DNA of 64,000 nucleotides, from contig NZ_JAALAA010000017.1 of the NCBI RefSeq assembly GCF_011045035.1, forward strand, positions 1 through 64,000, read 5' to 3'. The position numbers and the translations under genes were made by a program. Of the stretch, positions 33,657 to 41,953 are shown piece by piece. Below the pieces are notes generated by a model. It saw nothing but the letters and a program-made list of their open reading frames with translations, had not been told where the DNA came from and did not search any database. Source of the DNA: Nocardioides turkmenicus (GTDB lineage Bacteria > Actinomycetota > Actinomycetes > Propionibacteriales > Nocardioidaceae). The stretch's first letter is position 1; every line of letters begins with the position of its first letter.

Positions 33657-35248
33657 ACCTGTCGACCCTGCTCGAGGAATCGGCCCGCACGTATCCCGAC
33701 CGCGACGCCCTGGTCCTGGGCCCAACCCGTCTGACCTACAGCCAAGTGGACGCCGCGGCGAACCAGGTTGCGAACCTGCTCGTGGATCGCGGGATCGAGC
33801 CCGGCGACAAGGTCGCCCTGATGTGTCCCAACCTGCCGTACTTCTCGATCGTCTACTACGGCATCCTCATGGCGGGCGCCGTCGTCGTCCCGCTGAACGT
33901 GCTGCTCAAGGCGCGTGAGGTCGCCTACCACCTCGACGACTCCGACGCGAAGGCGCTGTTCGCCTTCGAAGGCACTCCGGAGCTGCCCATCGGCACTGAG
34001 GCCAAGACCGGCTTCGACCGGGTCGACGCCTGCCGAGAGCTGTTCGTCATCACCGCCGATCCAGCCACACCCTCGCCGATCGCGGACACCGAGACCTTCG
34101 CGCAGGCCGTCGCCGGCCAGCCGACCTCGTTCGAGACCGTCGCCACCGACGCGGACGACACCGCGGTGATCCTCTATACCTCCGGCACGACCGGACAGCC
34201 CAAGGGCGCCGAGCTGCGCCACCGCAACATGCGCGACAACGCGCTGGCCACCAAGGCGCTGTTCGGCTGCGACGAGACCAGGCCGGACACCTACCTGTGC
34301 GTGCTGCCGCTGTTCCACTCCTTCGGCCAGACGGTCATCCAGAACGGCGGCTTCGCCTTCGGCGGAACCGTGGTCGTGCTGCCCCGGTTCGAGCCGGGTC
34401 CGGTGATCGAGACGATGCTGAAGGAGTCGGTGACCGTCTTCGCAGGAGTGCCGACGATGTACTGGGGTCTGCTCGGCGCGCTCGAGAACGGCACCGAGGT
34501 GGAGACGTTGGCGAAGAACCTGCGGATGGCGATCTCCGGGGGCGCAGCGCTTCCGGTCGAGATCCATCGCGAGGTCGAGAAACGGCTCGGCGTCACGATC
34601 GCCGAGGGGTACGGCCTGTCCGAGACCTCCCCGGTGGCATCGTTCGCTCCGTACGGCGAACCGCCACGTCCCGGCTCGATCGGCACGCCGATCCCCGGCG
34701 TCTCGATGAAGCTGATCGACCCTGCCTCCTGGTCGGAGATCGAGTGGTCGGCCGACGCGATCGGCGAGATCGCCATCAAGGGTCACAACGTGATGAAGGG
34801 CTACTACCGACGCGAGAAGGCGACCGCCGAGGTGATCGACGCCGACGGCTGGTTCCGCACCGGCGACCTCGCCCGACGTGACGCCGACGGCTTCTACTAC
34901 ATCGTCGACAGGTCCAAGGACCTCATCATCAGGGGCGGCTTCAACGTGTATCCCCGTGAGGTCGAGGAGGTCCTCGTGACACACCCGGACGTGAGCCTGG
35001 CGGCCGTCGTCGGCGTACCGCACGAGAGTCACGGTGAGGAGATCAAGGCGTTCGTGATCCTCGAGCCTGGATCGACCCTGGCCACGGCCGACCTCGTCGC
35101 CTGGGCCAAGACCAAGATGGCATCGTACAAGTATCCGCGTCTCGTCGAGTTCGTGGCCAGCCTGCCGATGACCGCCACCGGCAAGATCCTCAAGCGCGAG
35201 CTGACGAGGACGAGCACGACCGCCGCGGCCACGCCTTCGCACGGATGA
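33650..35248 (+). CDS. Long-chain acyl-CoA synthetase (FadD13-like)
   Basis: Protein of 532 residues of the AMP-forming ligase superfamily. Signature sites are AVILYTSGTTGQPKGAELRH, EGYGLSETSPVASF, GWFRTGDLARRDADGFYYIVDRSKDLIIRGGFNVYP (in parts) and the catalytic-lysine motif TATGKILKREL near the end. This is a standard fatty or dicarboxylic acyl-CoA ligase, like FadD13, the last gene of the mycobacterial mymA operon. It activates the acid product for beta-oxidation. GAGGAAACACC provides the ribosome-binding site, inside the end of the SDR gene. Confidence 0.92.
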   Translation: MLNLSTLLEESARTYPDRDALVLGPTRLTYSQVDAAANQVANLLVDRGIEPGDKVALMCPNLPYFSIVYYGILMAGAVVVPLNVLLKAREVAYHLDDSDAKALFAFEGTPELPIGTEAKTGFDRVDACRELFVITADPATPSPIADTETFAQAVAGQPTSFETVATDADDTAVILYTSGTTGQPKGAELRHRNMRDNALATKALFGCDETRPDTYLCVLPLFHSFGQTVIQNGGFAFGGTVVVLPRFEPGPVIETMLKESVTVFAGVPTMYWGLLGALENGTEVETLAKNLRMAISGGAALPVEIHREVEKRLGVTIAEGYGLSETSPVASFAPYGEPPRPGSIGTPIPGVSMKLIDPASWSEIEWSADAIGEIAIKGHNVMKGYYRREKATAEVIDADGWFRTGDLARRDADGFYYIVDRSKDLIIRGGFNVYPREVEEVLVTHPDVSLAAVVGVPHESHGEEIKAFVILEPGSTLATADLVAWAKTKMASYKYPRLVEFVASLPMTATGKILKRELTRTSTTAAATPSHG

Positions 35249-35288
35249 GCATCCAGACAGGCGCGAGCCGTAGGCGAGGGAGAGTCCG

Positions 35289-37091
35289 ATGAGAGGGAAT
35301 CAGCCTGTGGCCGCTGGCCAGCACATCCTCGTCGAGGCCGAGGAGTTCGACGACTTCGGTGGGTGGACGCTGGACTCCCAGTTCGAGATGGAGATGGGGT
35401 CGCCGTACCTTCTCGCTCACGGTCTGGGTGAACCGGTCGCCGAGGCCACCACGACGATCGACGTCGAGCAGGCCGGCTCCTATCGCGTATGGGTGCGTGC
35501 CAAGGATTGGGTGCCATCCCATCATCCCGGCCGGTTCGCCGTCTCGATCAACGGCGAGCGGCTGCCCATCGAGTTCGGCGCGAACGGAAGCGACTGGAGC
35601 TGGGAGGACGCCGGCCGGATCGACCTGGCCGGCGGCCGAGCCACGATCACTCTCACCGATCTGACCGGTTTCGACGGTCGCTGTGATGCCATCTACCTGA
35701 CCACCAGCGACACCGAGCCACCCAACGGGATCGATCCCGACTCCCGTGCCTGGAGACGCCGGCTCCGCGGGCTGCCGGACCGTCCGGTCGACGGCGGATC
35801 CTTCGACCTGGTGGTCGCCGGCGGTGGCGTCACCGGCGCCGCTGCCGCACTCGCAGCCGGACGTCTCGGTCTGACGGTCGCCCTGATCCAGAACCGCCCG
35901 GTCCTGGGCGGCAACGCGAGCACCGAGATCGGACTCACCCCCCGAGGAGAGACCGGTCGCCTCATCAAGGCACTGTCCGCGCGGTCCGAGGACGGCGAGC
36001 TCGTCGCCCTCGGGCTCCTGCATGCAGAGCCGACCGTGTCGGTGTTTCTCGAGCACCAGGTCTTCGACGTCGTGCTCGATGGCAGGCGCATCGTCGCGGT
36101 CGATGCTCGCGAGGCCCGCTCCGGCCGTGAGACGCGGTTCGGTGGCGAGGTGTTCATCGACTGCACCGGGACCGCGATCCTCGGCCTGCTCGCCGGGGCC
36201 CGGACCATGTTCGGATACGAGAGCCGAGCCGAGTACGACGAGCCGCTCGCGCCGGAGCAACCTGTCGCGTCGCACCACGGAAACACCCTGTTCTTCAGGA
36301 CCCGGGACACGGACCACCCAACAGATTTCCCTGACGTTCCATGGGCAGTCGAGGTGGCCAAGGACTACGCCGACCTGGGCGGACAGCTCCAACGCCCCGG
36401 CATCGACAACGTCGCGGGACCGATCGCCGGGCCGGCCCGAACCCCGGACCCGAGCATCCGACGACGCATGCTCAAGCCGTTGACCCACTTCTGGGAGTAC
36501 GGTCACGACCTCGACCCGTACACCCACGCCGAACACATCCGTGACCACCTCCTGCGGGCGGTCTACGGGACGTTCTCCAACGTCAAGACCCTCGAACCCG
36601 AGACCTATGCGAACCTCGCGCTCGACTGGGTTGCGTTCGTCCCGGGGCAAGGCGAGTTCCGTCGGTACCGGGGCGCCTACGTCCTGACCGAGAACGACAT
36701 CCGGGAGCACCGCAGGTTCGAGGACACCGTCGCCTGGAACTCCGGTGCCTTCTGCCTGCACTACCCAGGGCACGAGAAGTACGACTTCCGTCTTCGGGAC
36801 TGGAAGTGGGACACCCGCGACGACAAGCCGTTCGAGGTGCCTTTCCGGTGCCTCTACTCGGCCGATCTCGACAACCTCATGATGGCCGGCAAGCACATCA
36901 GCGTGACCCACGTCGCCGGGTCGGTCACCAAGTTCATGGGCAATGGTGGCCAGCACGCGATCGCCACGGCGGCCGCAGGCAAGATCTGTCTCCAGTACGA
37001 CGTCACGCCAAGTCAGATCTGCGACAACCACCTGGGGGAGCTCCAGAAGACGGTCGAGAAGCTCGGTGGGGCGGTCGGACATCCCGTCTGA
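35289..37091 (+). CDS. FAD-dependent oxidoreductase (FAD_oxidored) with N-terminal carbohydrate-binding-like domain
   Basis: Protein of 600 residues without a signal peptide. Residues 12-140 form a predicted beta-sandwich (VEAEEFDDFGGW, GSYRVWVRAKDW, GRFAVSINGERL, DAIYLTTS) resembling CBM6/35 or golvesin-like modules. Residues 173 onward form a FAD domain (LVVAGGGVTGAAAALAAGRLG, GxGxxG about 178-183; LGGNAS) of the PF12831 type, ending with FRCLYSADLDNLMMAGKHISVTHVA. Such fusions are usually seen with polysaccharide or cyclitol metabolism. GGGAGAG precedes the ATG. It follows the ligase by 40 bases, so it may belong to the operon, but its substrate class differs from the neighbours and it could be a recent addition. 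Confidence 0.82.
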   Translation: MRGNQPVAAGQHILVEAEEFDDFGGWTLDSQFEMEMGSPYLLAHGLGEPVAEATTTIDVEQAGSYRVWVRAKDWVPSHHPGRFAVSINGERLPIEFGANGSDWSWEDAGRIDLAGGRATITLTDLTGFDGRCDAIYLTTSDTEPPNGIDPDSRAWRRRLRGLPDRPVDGGSFDLVVAGGGVTGAAAALAAGRLGLTVALIQNRPVLGGNASTEIGLTPRGETGRLIKALSARSEDGELVALGLLHAEPTVSVFLEHQVFDVVLDGRRIVAVDAREARSGRETRFGGEVFIDCTGTAILGLLAGARTMFGYESRAEYDEPLAPEQPVASHHGNTLFFRTRDTDHPTDFPDVPWAVEVAKDYADLGGQLQRPGIDNVAGPIAGPARTPDPSIRRRMLKPLTHFWEYGHDLDPYTHAEHIRDHLLRAVYGTFSNVKTLEPETYANLALDWVAFVPGQGEFRRYRGAYVLTENDIREHRRFEDTVAWNSGAFCLHYPGHEKYDFRLRDWKWDTRDDKPFEVPFRCLYSADLDNLMMAGKHISVTHVAGSVTKFMGNGGQHAIATAAAGKICLQYDVTPSQICDNHLGELQKTVEKLGGAVGHPV

Positions 37092-37149
37092 CCGCAGCCC
37101 GCTATCTCCGACGAAGGAGCCACAGTGCGGCGTCCCCGACCACGACGGC

Positions 37150-37926
37150 CTAGGGAGACCGTGACTCCAGGATCGCGAGGTCGCGCTCGGCGTACGTCCG
37201 GTGCCACCATTCCTCGTTGAGCACGATCGAGAGGCACTCCTTCACCGTGAACGGACGCGGCGGAGGCCAGCCCGCCTCCTCCGGCGGGACCGTCTCGGCG
37301 GCGAGCGCCTCCTCGGTGAGGCCCTCGACCACGCGGCGTACCACCGCCTGACGAGCGCGGCGCAGCTCCAGGACCTCGTCGAGGGAGGGCCGGACGGAGC
37401 GGTCGCGCGGGAAGCCCTTGTCGTCGGGAGCCTCGTCCCACGGCAGGTCGAGTGGGTGCCACGGCGCGGGGTCGCCGCCGATCGCGCAGTGGACCCACGA
37501 GGCAGTCGCGAACGAGAGATGGCGCAGTGTCTCGATGAACGACCACTCTCCGTCGACCTGCTCGTGGAGCAGCGCCGGGTCCAGGCGCCGGGCGCGGTCG
37601 AGGGTGCCGTCCCAGAGCTGCTCCAGCAGGTTCCACGCCTCGGCGAAGCCGGCCGGATCGTCTGGCCGCATCTTCGCCAGGTCGGGCTCGCGGCGCATCA
37701 GCTCCTGCGCGACGTAGTCCGTCACGTCGACGCCGTTGATCCGCACGTCCTTGATCTCGCCACTGATATCGACGTCGTAGAGCTCGACACCGGTCATCTT
37801 CACGTGGTGCAGGTCGGTGCCACGGATCGTCACGTTGCTGAGCGAGGCCGCCCGGAAGGTCGACCCGCTGAGGTCCGTCCAGTCGAAGGTCGAGCCGCTC
37901 AGGTCCTCCTTGCCGAACTCAGCCAC
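37150..37926 (-). CDS. Pentapeptide-repeat / DinB_2 fusion protein
   Basis: Protein of 258 residues. The first 55 residues have pentapeptide-type repeats (DLSGSTFDWTDLSGSTFRAASL, TIRGTDLHHVKMTGVELYDV in two parts), followed by a helical DinB_2-type domain from about residue 80 with EQVDGEWSFIETLRHLSFATASWVH and a late TVKECLSIVLNEEWWHRTYAERDL containing the His/Glu positions that bind metal in DinB proteins. Many actinobacterial DinB-like proteins are thiol (mycothiol)-dependent transferases. The GTG at 37926 is preferred because CGGAG lies about 7 bases upstream; an ATG at 37941 is also in frame. Function is unknown. Confidence 0.78.
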   Translation of the reverse strand: MAEFGKEDLSGSTFDWTDLSGSTFRAASLSNVTIRGTDLHHVKMTGVELYDVDISGEIKDVRINGVDVTDYVAQELMRREPDLAKMRPDDPAGFAEAWNLLEQLWDGTLDRARRLDPALLHEQVDGEWSFIETLRHLSFATASWVHCAIGGDPAPWHPLDLPWDEAPDDKGFPRDRSVRPSLDEVLELRRARQAVVRRVVEGLTEEALAAETVPPEEAGWPPPRPFTVKECLSIVLNEEWWHRTYAERDLAILESRSP

Positions 37927-38254
37927 GGCGCATCTCCGCATGTCCTGTAGGAAGCGGTTCGGTCGCGTCCATCGTCGTCACGGCTCGATGGTAGGCCCGG
38001 TTCCGGACGAAACCGCTCCGGAACCGGTCGCATCCGAGCTCGTCGCCCGGGCCAAGGACCGAATTCTCCCAGGGCACCAACGCGACTGCAACGACATCGA
38101 AACCATGCTCCAACGCGGCCCCAACCATTGCTGCCGCCCTGACTGAAGCGCGCCAAGTACGGCGTACTCATCGGTACGCTGCGACGTCGGCAGGCGGGTG
38201 ATGGAGTGCCCGGCGAGGCCGGTCCTGACAACGGCGCGCGAGGGATGATGTCCA
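37927..38254. other. Intergenic region, 328 bases
   Basis: Control region between the leftward pentapeptide/DinB gene and the rightward GGDEF gene. Apart from the hairpin at 37997-38027 I see no gene, RNA or repeat in it. It must hold both divergent promoters, but no clear -10/-35 pair stands out. Confidence 0.6.
37997..38027. repeat. Perfect 11-bp inverted repeat
   Basis: CCGGTTCCGGA and its exact complement are separated by 9 bases. It lies upstream of both flanking genes, so it is not a simple gene-end terminator. It may be an operator, a 5' leader hairpin, or a leftover terminator. Confidence 0.6.
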
Positions 38255-38914
38255 GTGGCAAGGCTCGCGATCGCCTTGCTCGCAGCGGCGGCCAACGGCG
38301 CTCTGGGCTACGGATTCTGGCAGAGACATCGCCGACAACTCGCGGTGCGCAGGATGAACGAGGCCCGGGCATGGGCTCAAGAACTCCAAGTCGAAGTCAG
38401 CAAGCTCAAGAGGCAGGTCGACGCGTCGAACCATGACAGCCTCACGGGTGTCTTGACGCGCGACCGGTGGGAGTCGGAAGCCGCCGTCCTGCTGACCAAT
38501 GGGCGGGCGCAAGCGGTGCTCTGGATCGACCTCGATCGGTTCAAAGACGTGAACTCGACCTTTGGGCATCTCGCCGGGAACACCGCGCTCGCTGAGATCG
38601 GCAAGCGCCTACGCACTCGGAACGACGGCAGCCTCGCGGGGCGCTTCGGCGGTGATGAGTTCGTCGTCGTTCTCCCCCGTCGACCGTCGGACGTGCAGCT
38701 CCATGAGCTGGCGGAGCTCCTGGGCGAGCCGATCACCGTCACAACCCCCCTGGACCAGACTCCGAAGACGGTATCCCTGACGGCATCGATCGGTGTCGCG
38801 GTGTGGTCCTCGGCGACGCCACCTGACCTGCCGCAACTGCTCGATCTCTCAGACCTAGCCATGCACCAGGCCAAGAAAGCGGGCAACGGCATGGCGATGA
38901 TCCGTGAGTCCTGA
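38255..38914 (+). CDS. Diguanylate cyclase (GGDEF protein) with one N-terminal membrane helix
   Basis: Protein of 219 residues. Residues 3-21 are hydrophobic (LAIALLAAAANGALGYGF), then a short coiled-coil linker (about 28-57) leads to a complete GGDEF domain: DSLTGVLTRDRW, LWIDLDRFKDVNSTFGH and the active site FGGDEFVVVLPR (GGDEF at 132-136), ending in AMHQAKKAGNGMAM. All catalytic residues are present, so it should make cyclic di-GMP from two GTP. No RxxD inhibitory site lies five residues before GGDEF, so product inhibition may be lacking. There is no separate sensor domain. The GTG start has GAGGGA upstream. Confidence 0.9.
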   Translation: MARLAIALLAAAANGALGYGFWQRHRRQLAVRRMNEARAWAQELQVEVSKLKRQVDASNHDSLTGVLTRDRWESEAAVLLTNGRAQAVLWIDLDRFKDVNSTFGHLAGNTALAEIGKRLRTRNDGSLAGRFGGDEFVVVLPRRPSDVQLHELAELLGEPITVTTPLDQTPKTVSLTASIGVAVWSSATPPDLPQLLDLSDLAMHQAKKAGNGMAMIRES

Positions 38915-38961
38915 TCTGTGCCAGGCGCGGCGCGAATTGAGGTTGCCGAGGATTCTCAGCC

Positions 38962-39108
38962 TTGACAATCGATCACGTCGAGATCTTCCGGATCATGGCT
39001 GATCCGGCCACTGGCCGAGCAGTGCGAGCCGCTGCGGAGGCGGCGCTCGAAGACGGGTCGGACACGCCGATCAGATACTTCATCGACGTCGGGCACTACG
39101 AGGTGTAG
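38962..39108 (+). CDS. Possible small protein of 48 residues
   Basis: A TTG-started frame, preceded by GAGGA at about 9 bases, encodes MTIDHVEIFRIMADPATGRA and continues to a C-terminus GHYEV. It has a coding-like codon pattern (most third positions G or C) and a soluble, acidic composition. It fills the gap between the diguanylate cyclase gene and the convergent peroxiredoxin gene. No family is recognised, and it may be a remnant. Confidence 0.35.
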   Translation: MTIDHVEIFRIMADPATGRAVRAAAEAALEDGSDTPIRYFIDVGHYEV

Positions 39109-39109
39109 C

Positions 39110-39568
39110 TCACGCGCGGAGCGCGGCGAGGGCCTCGTCGGCGTGGATCTCGGCCTTGAGCATGCCCTCGACGACGGCCTTGATCCGGCCGTCGGCACCG
39201 ATGGCGAAGGTCGTACGCTGCAGCGGTCCGAGCTTGCCGAGGATGCTCGGCTTCACGCGGTAGAGGGCGGCGACGGACCCGGAGGGATCGGACAGGACCG
39301 GGTAGTCGAGGTCGTGGTTGGCGGCGAAGCCGGCCTGCTTCTCCACGCTGTCCTTGCTGATCCCGAGCCGCTGGGCGCCGATGGCCCCGAACTCGCCCGC
39401 GAGGTCGCGGAAGTGACAGGCCTCCTTCGTGCACACCGGGGTCTCGGCCGCCGGGTAGAAGAAGAGCACCACCGGACCCTTCTCCAGCAGCGAGGAGAGG
39501 ACGACTGACGTGCCGTCCTGGGCGGGGAGCGTGAAGTCGGGCGCGACGGCACCGGTCTCGAGCGGCAT
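39110..39568 (-). CDS. bcp: Peroxiredoxin, BCP/AhpC-TSA type
   Basis: Protein of 152 residues with a thioredoxin fold. The peroxidatic Cys46 lies in YPAAETPVCTKEAC, with Cys51 four residues on, the CxxxxC arrangement of atypical 2-Cys BCP/PrxQ enzymes. It reduces hydrogen peroxide and organic peroxides using thioredoxin. The first residues, MPLETGAVAPDFTLPAQDG, are the normal family start, so the ATG at 39568 is firm. It ends the leftward pair with the IclR regulator, 5 bases after that gene's stop, which hints at co-transcription. Confidence 0.92.
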   Translation of the reverse strand: MPLETGAVAPDFTLPAQDGTSVVLSSLLEKGPVVLFFYPAAETPVCTKEACHFRDLAGEFGAIGAQRLGISKDSVEKQAGFAANHDLDYPVLSDPSGSVAALYRVKPSILGKLGPLQRTTFAIGADGRIKAVVEGMLKAEIHADEALAALRA

Positions 39569-39573
39569 GGCGT

Positions 39574-40326
39574 TCAACCTACCCGGCGGGCACCGAGGCG
39601 CTGGCTCAGCAGGTCGGCGCAATGCCTCAGCGCGGCGGCGGGAGGCACCGGGTCCTCGGCGGCGTACGTCACCGCGATCGCGGCCACCGGGTGCCCGTTG
39701 TGGTCGAGGACCGGCACCGCGACGCTCGAGAGACCGAGGGTGACCTCGCCGGCCTCGGTCGCGTAGCCGAGCCGGCGGGCCTCGGCGAGCGTCGCCTTCA
39801 GAGCGGTCGGTGACTGCGGGCCGATCCCGGTGCGGTCGGTGAACGCCGCCCGGTCGGGGTAGAGCGCACGGACCTGGCCGTTCGGGAGGCTGGCCATGAT
39901 GGCGCGGCCGCTGGCGGTCAGGTGGGCGGGCAGGCGTACGCCGACGTCGGTGACCAACGGCGGCCGGCCGGGCGCCCGCTCCTCCACGATGTAGAGGACG
40001 TCGCGGCCGTGCAGCACGGCCAGGTGCGCGCTCTGACCGAGCCGGTCCACGAGCTGGGCGAGCGGCCGGCGGGCGATGCGCTGCAACGGCGCCTGGCGCG
40101 AGTAGCCGCTGCCCACCTCGAAGGCGCTGACCCCCAGACCGTAGCGACGTTCGTCGACGAGATGCACGACGAACCCCTCCTCGATCATCGCGTTCACGAG
40201 GTGGTACGTCGTGCTCCGCGGCAGCTCGCAGGCGCGCATGATCGCCTCGACCGGCACGGGGTCCGCCTGCGAGGAGAGGAAGCGCAGCACGCGGAGTGCC
40301 CGGGTGGCGGCAGGTACCTGGCTCAT
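39574..40326 (-). CDS. IclR family transcriptional regulator (probable hut regulator)
   Basis: Protein of 250 residues. The winged helix occupies residues 5-65 (ALRVLRFLSSQ, MRACELPRSTTYHLVNAMIEEGFV), and the IclR effector domain follows (HLAVLHGRDVLYIVEER, LTASGRAIMASLP, GLSSVAVPVLDHNGHPVAAIAVTYA). IclR proteins respond to small acids and often control a divergent catabolic operon. Here the divergent genes are hutH onward, with only 79 bases between and a palindrome in it, so this is probably the histidine-utilisation regulator, with urocanate or histidine as a plausible but unproven effector. Confidence 0.88.
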   Translation of the reverse strand: MSQVPAATRALRVLRFLSSQADPVPVEAIMRACELPRSTTYHLVNAMIEEGFVVHLVDERRYGLGVSAFEVGSGYSRQAPLQRIARRPLAQLVDRLGQSAHLAVLHGRDVLYIVEERAPGRPPLVTDVGVRLPAHLTASGRAIMASLPNGQVRALYPDRAAFTDRTGIGPQSPTALKATLAEARRLGYATEAGEVTLGLSSVAVPVLDHNGHPVAAIAVTYAAEDPVPPAAALRHCADLLSQRLGARRVG

Positions 40327-40335
40327 GGCCCAAGA

Positions 40336-40351
40336 GTCTCAGATCCGAGAC
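40336..40351. promoter_or_regulatory. Candidate IclR operator between iclR and hutH
   Basis: GTCTC-N6-GAGAC, a perfect 5+5 palindrome, lies 10 bases upstream of the iclR start and 55 bases upstream of hutH. A partial copy (GTCTCGACTC) lies at 40386-40395, near the expected hutH promoter. Confidence 0.45.
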
Positions 40352-40405
40352 AGAAGGGTCGCTACGGCCATGGCGAACCGGGCATGTCTCGACTCAAATG
40401 GAGGC

Positions 40406-41953
40406 ATGGGAGAACATGTAGTTGTCGGAGTCGGACCGGTGTCGATGGCAGATGTCGTCAGCGTGGCCCGCAGGAACGCGGCGGTGACCTTGAGTGCCGA
40501 GGCCCTGGCCGCCATCGATGCCGCGCGAGAGGTCGTCGACTCCCTCGCCGCGGCCACGACGCCGTCCTACGGCGTCTCGACGGGATTCGGCGCGCTCGCC
40601 ACTCGGCACATCCCGCAGGAGCTGCGGGCACAGCTGCAGCGCTCCCTGGTCCGCTCGCACGCCGCCGGCTCGGGCCCCGAGGTCGAGCGCGAGGTCGTCC
40701 GGGCCCTGATGCTGCTGCGCCTGTCCACCCTCGCGACCGGCCACACCGGCGTACGCCGCGAGACGGCGCTGCTGATGGCCGACCTGCTCACCCACGGCAT
40801 CACTCCGGTCGTGCACGAGTACGGCTCGCTCGGCTGCTCCGGCGACCTCGCTCCTCTGGCCCACTGTGCTCTGGCGCTGATGGGCGAGGGCCCGGTACGC
40901 ACCGCCGACGGCGAGCTGACCGACGCCGCCACCGCGCTGGCCGCCGCCGGCCTCAGCCCGGTCGAGCTGCACGAGAAGGAGGGCCTGGCGCTCATCAACG
41001 GCACCGACGGCATGCTCGGCATGCTGGTGCTCGCGATCAACGACCTGACCGACCTGCTCCAGGTCGCCGACGTCTCCGCCGCGATGTCGGTCGAGGCCCA
41101 GCTCGGCACCGATCGGGTCTTCGCCCCCGAGCTCCAAGCCATCCGTCCGCACCCCGGCCAGGCAGCGTCCGCGGCCAACCTGACCGCGATCCTGCGTGAC
41201 TCCGGCGTCGTCGCCTCCCACCGCGGCCCCGACTGCAACCGGGTCCAGGACGCGTACTCGTTGCGCTGCTCGCCGCAGGTGCACGGCGGCGTCCGCGACA
41301 CCGTCGCCCATGCGGTCGCCGTCGCCACCCGCGAGCTCGCCTCGGCCGTCGACAACCCCGTCGTCCTCGCCGACGAGAACCGCGTCGAGTCCAACGGCAA
41401 CTTCCACGGCGCGCCGGTCGCCTACGTCCTCGACTTCCTCGCGATCGTCACCGCCGACCTCGCCTCGATCTCGGAGCGTCGTACGGACCGCTTCCTCGAC
41501 AAGGCACGCAACCACGGCCTGCCTCCGTTCCTGGCCGACGATCCCGGCGTCGACTCGGGCCTGATGATCGCCCAGTACACCCAGGCCGCGATCGTCTCCG
41601 AGCTCAAGCGCCTCGCCAACCCGGCCAGCGTCGACTCCATCCCCAGCAGCGCGATGCAGGAGGACCACGTCTCGATGGGCTGGTCGGCGGCGCGCAAGCT
41701 GCGCAGGGCCGTCGACGGCCTGACCCGCGTGCTGGCCATCGAGCTGATGACCGCCGCCCGTGCCCTCGACCTGCGCGCCCCGCTCGAGCCCAGCCCGGCC
41801 ACCGGCGCCGTCGTGGCGCTGCTGCGCAACCACGGCGTCGGTGGCCCCGGCACCGACCGTTTCCTCGCCCCCGAGATCGACGCCGCCTACCAGCTCGTCT
41901 CCGACCGGTCCGTCACCCGGACGGTCGCGAGCGTGATCGGAGAACTCGCATGA
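40406..41953 (+). CDS. hutH: Histidine ammonia-lyase
   Basis: Protein of 515 residues that removes ammonia from histidine to give urocanate. The self-formed MIO cofactor comes from residues 144-146, here Cys-Ser-Gly in EYGSLGCSGDLAPLAH rather than the common Ala-Ser-Gly; I recall the same variant from Streptomyces. Tyr55 (TPSYGVSTGFGAL) and later DNPVVLAD...NGNFHGAPVAYVLDF and SIPSSAMQEDHVSMG are typical. The ATG at 40406 starts a family-like N-terminus (HVVVGVGPV); GGAGG is only 1 base away, so initiation may be unusual. It is first in a seven-gene operon divergent from the IclR regulator. Confidence 0.97.
   Translation: MGEHVVVGVGPVSMADVVSVARRNAAVTLSAEALAAIDAAREVVDSLAAATTPSYGVSTGFGALATRHIPQELRAQLQRSLVRSHAAGSGPEVEREVVRALMLLRLSTLATGHTGVRRETALLMADLLTHGITPVVHEYGSLGCSGDLAPLAHCALALMGEGPVRTADGELTDAATALAAAGLSPVELHEKEGLALINGTDGMLGMLVLAINDLTDLLQVADVSAAMSVEAQLGTDRVFAPELQAIRPHPGQAASAANLTAILRDSGVVASHRGPDCNRVQDAYSLRCSPQVHGGVRDTVAHAVAVATRELASAVDNPVVLADENRVESNGNFHGAPVAYVLDFLAIVTADLASISERRTDRFLDKARNHGLPPFLADDPGVDSGLMIAQYTQAAIVSELKRLANPASVDSIPSSAMQEDHVSMGWSAARKLRRAVDGLTRVLAIELMTAARALDLRAPLEPSPATGAVVALLRNHGVGGPGTDRFLAPEIDAAYQLVSDRSVTRTVASVIGELA

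Noticed and set aside
31238..35248. A 1336-residue open frame covering acyl-CoA dehydrogenase and acyl-CoA synthetase
   Set aside because: Most of the middle reads the SDR gene and the dehydrogenase C-terminus in the wrong frame; high GC simply leaves few stop codons. Separate genes with own starts explain it.
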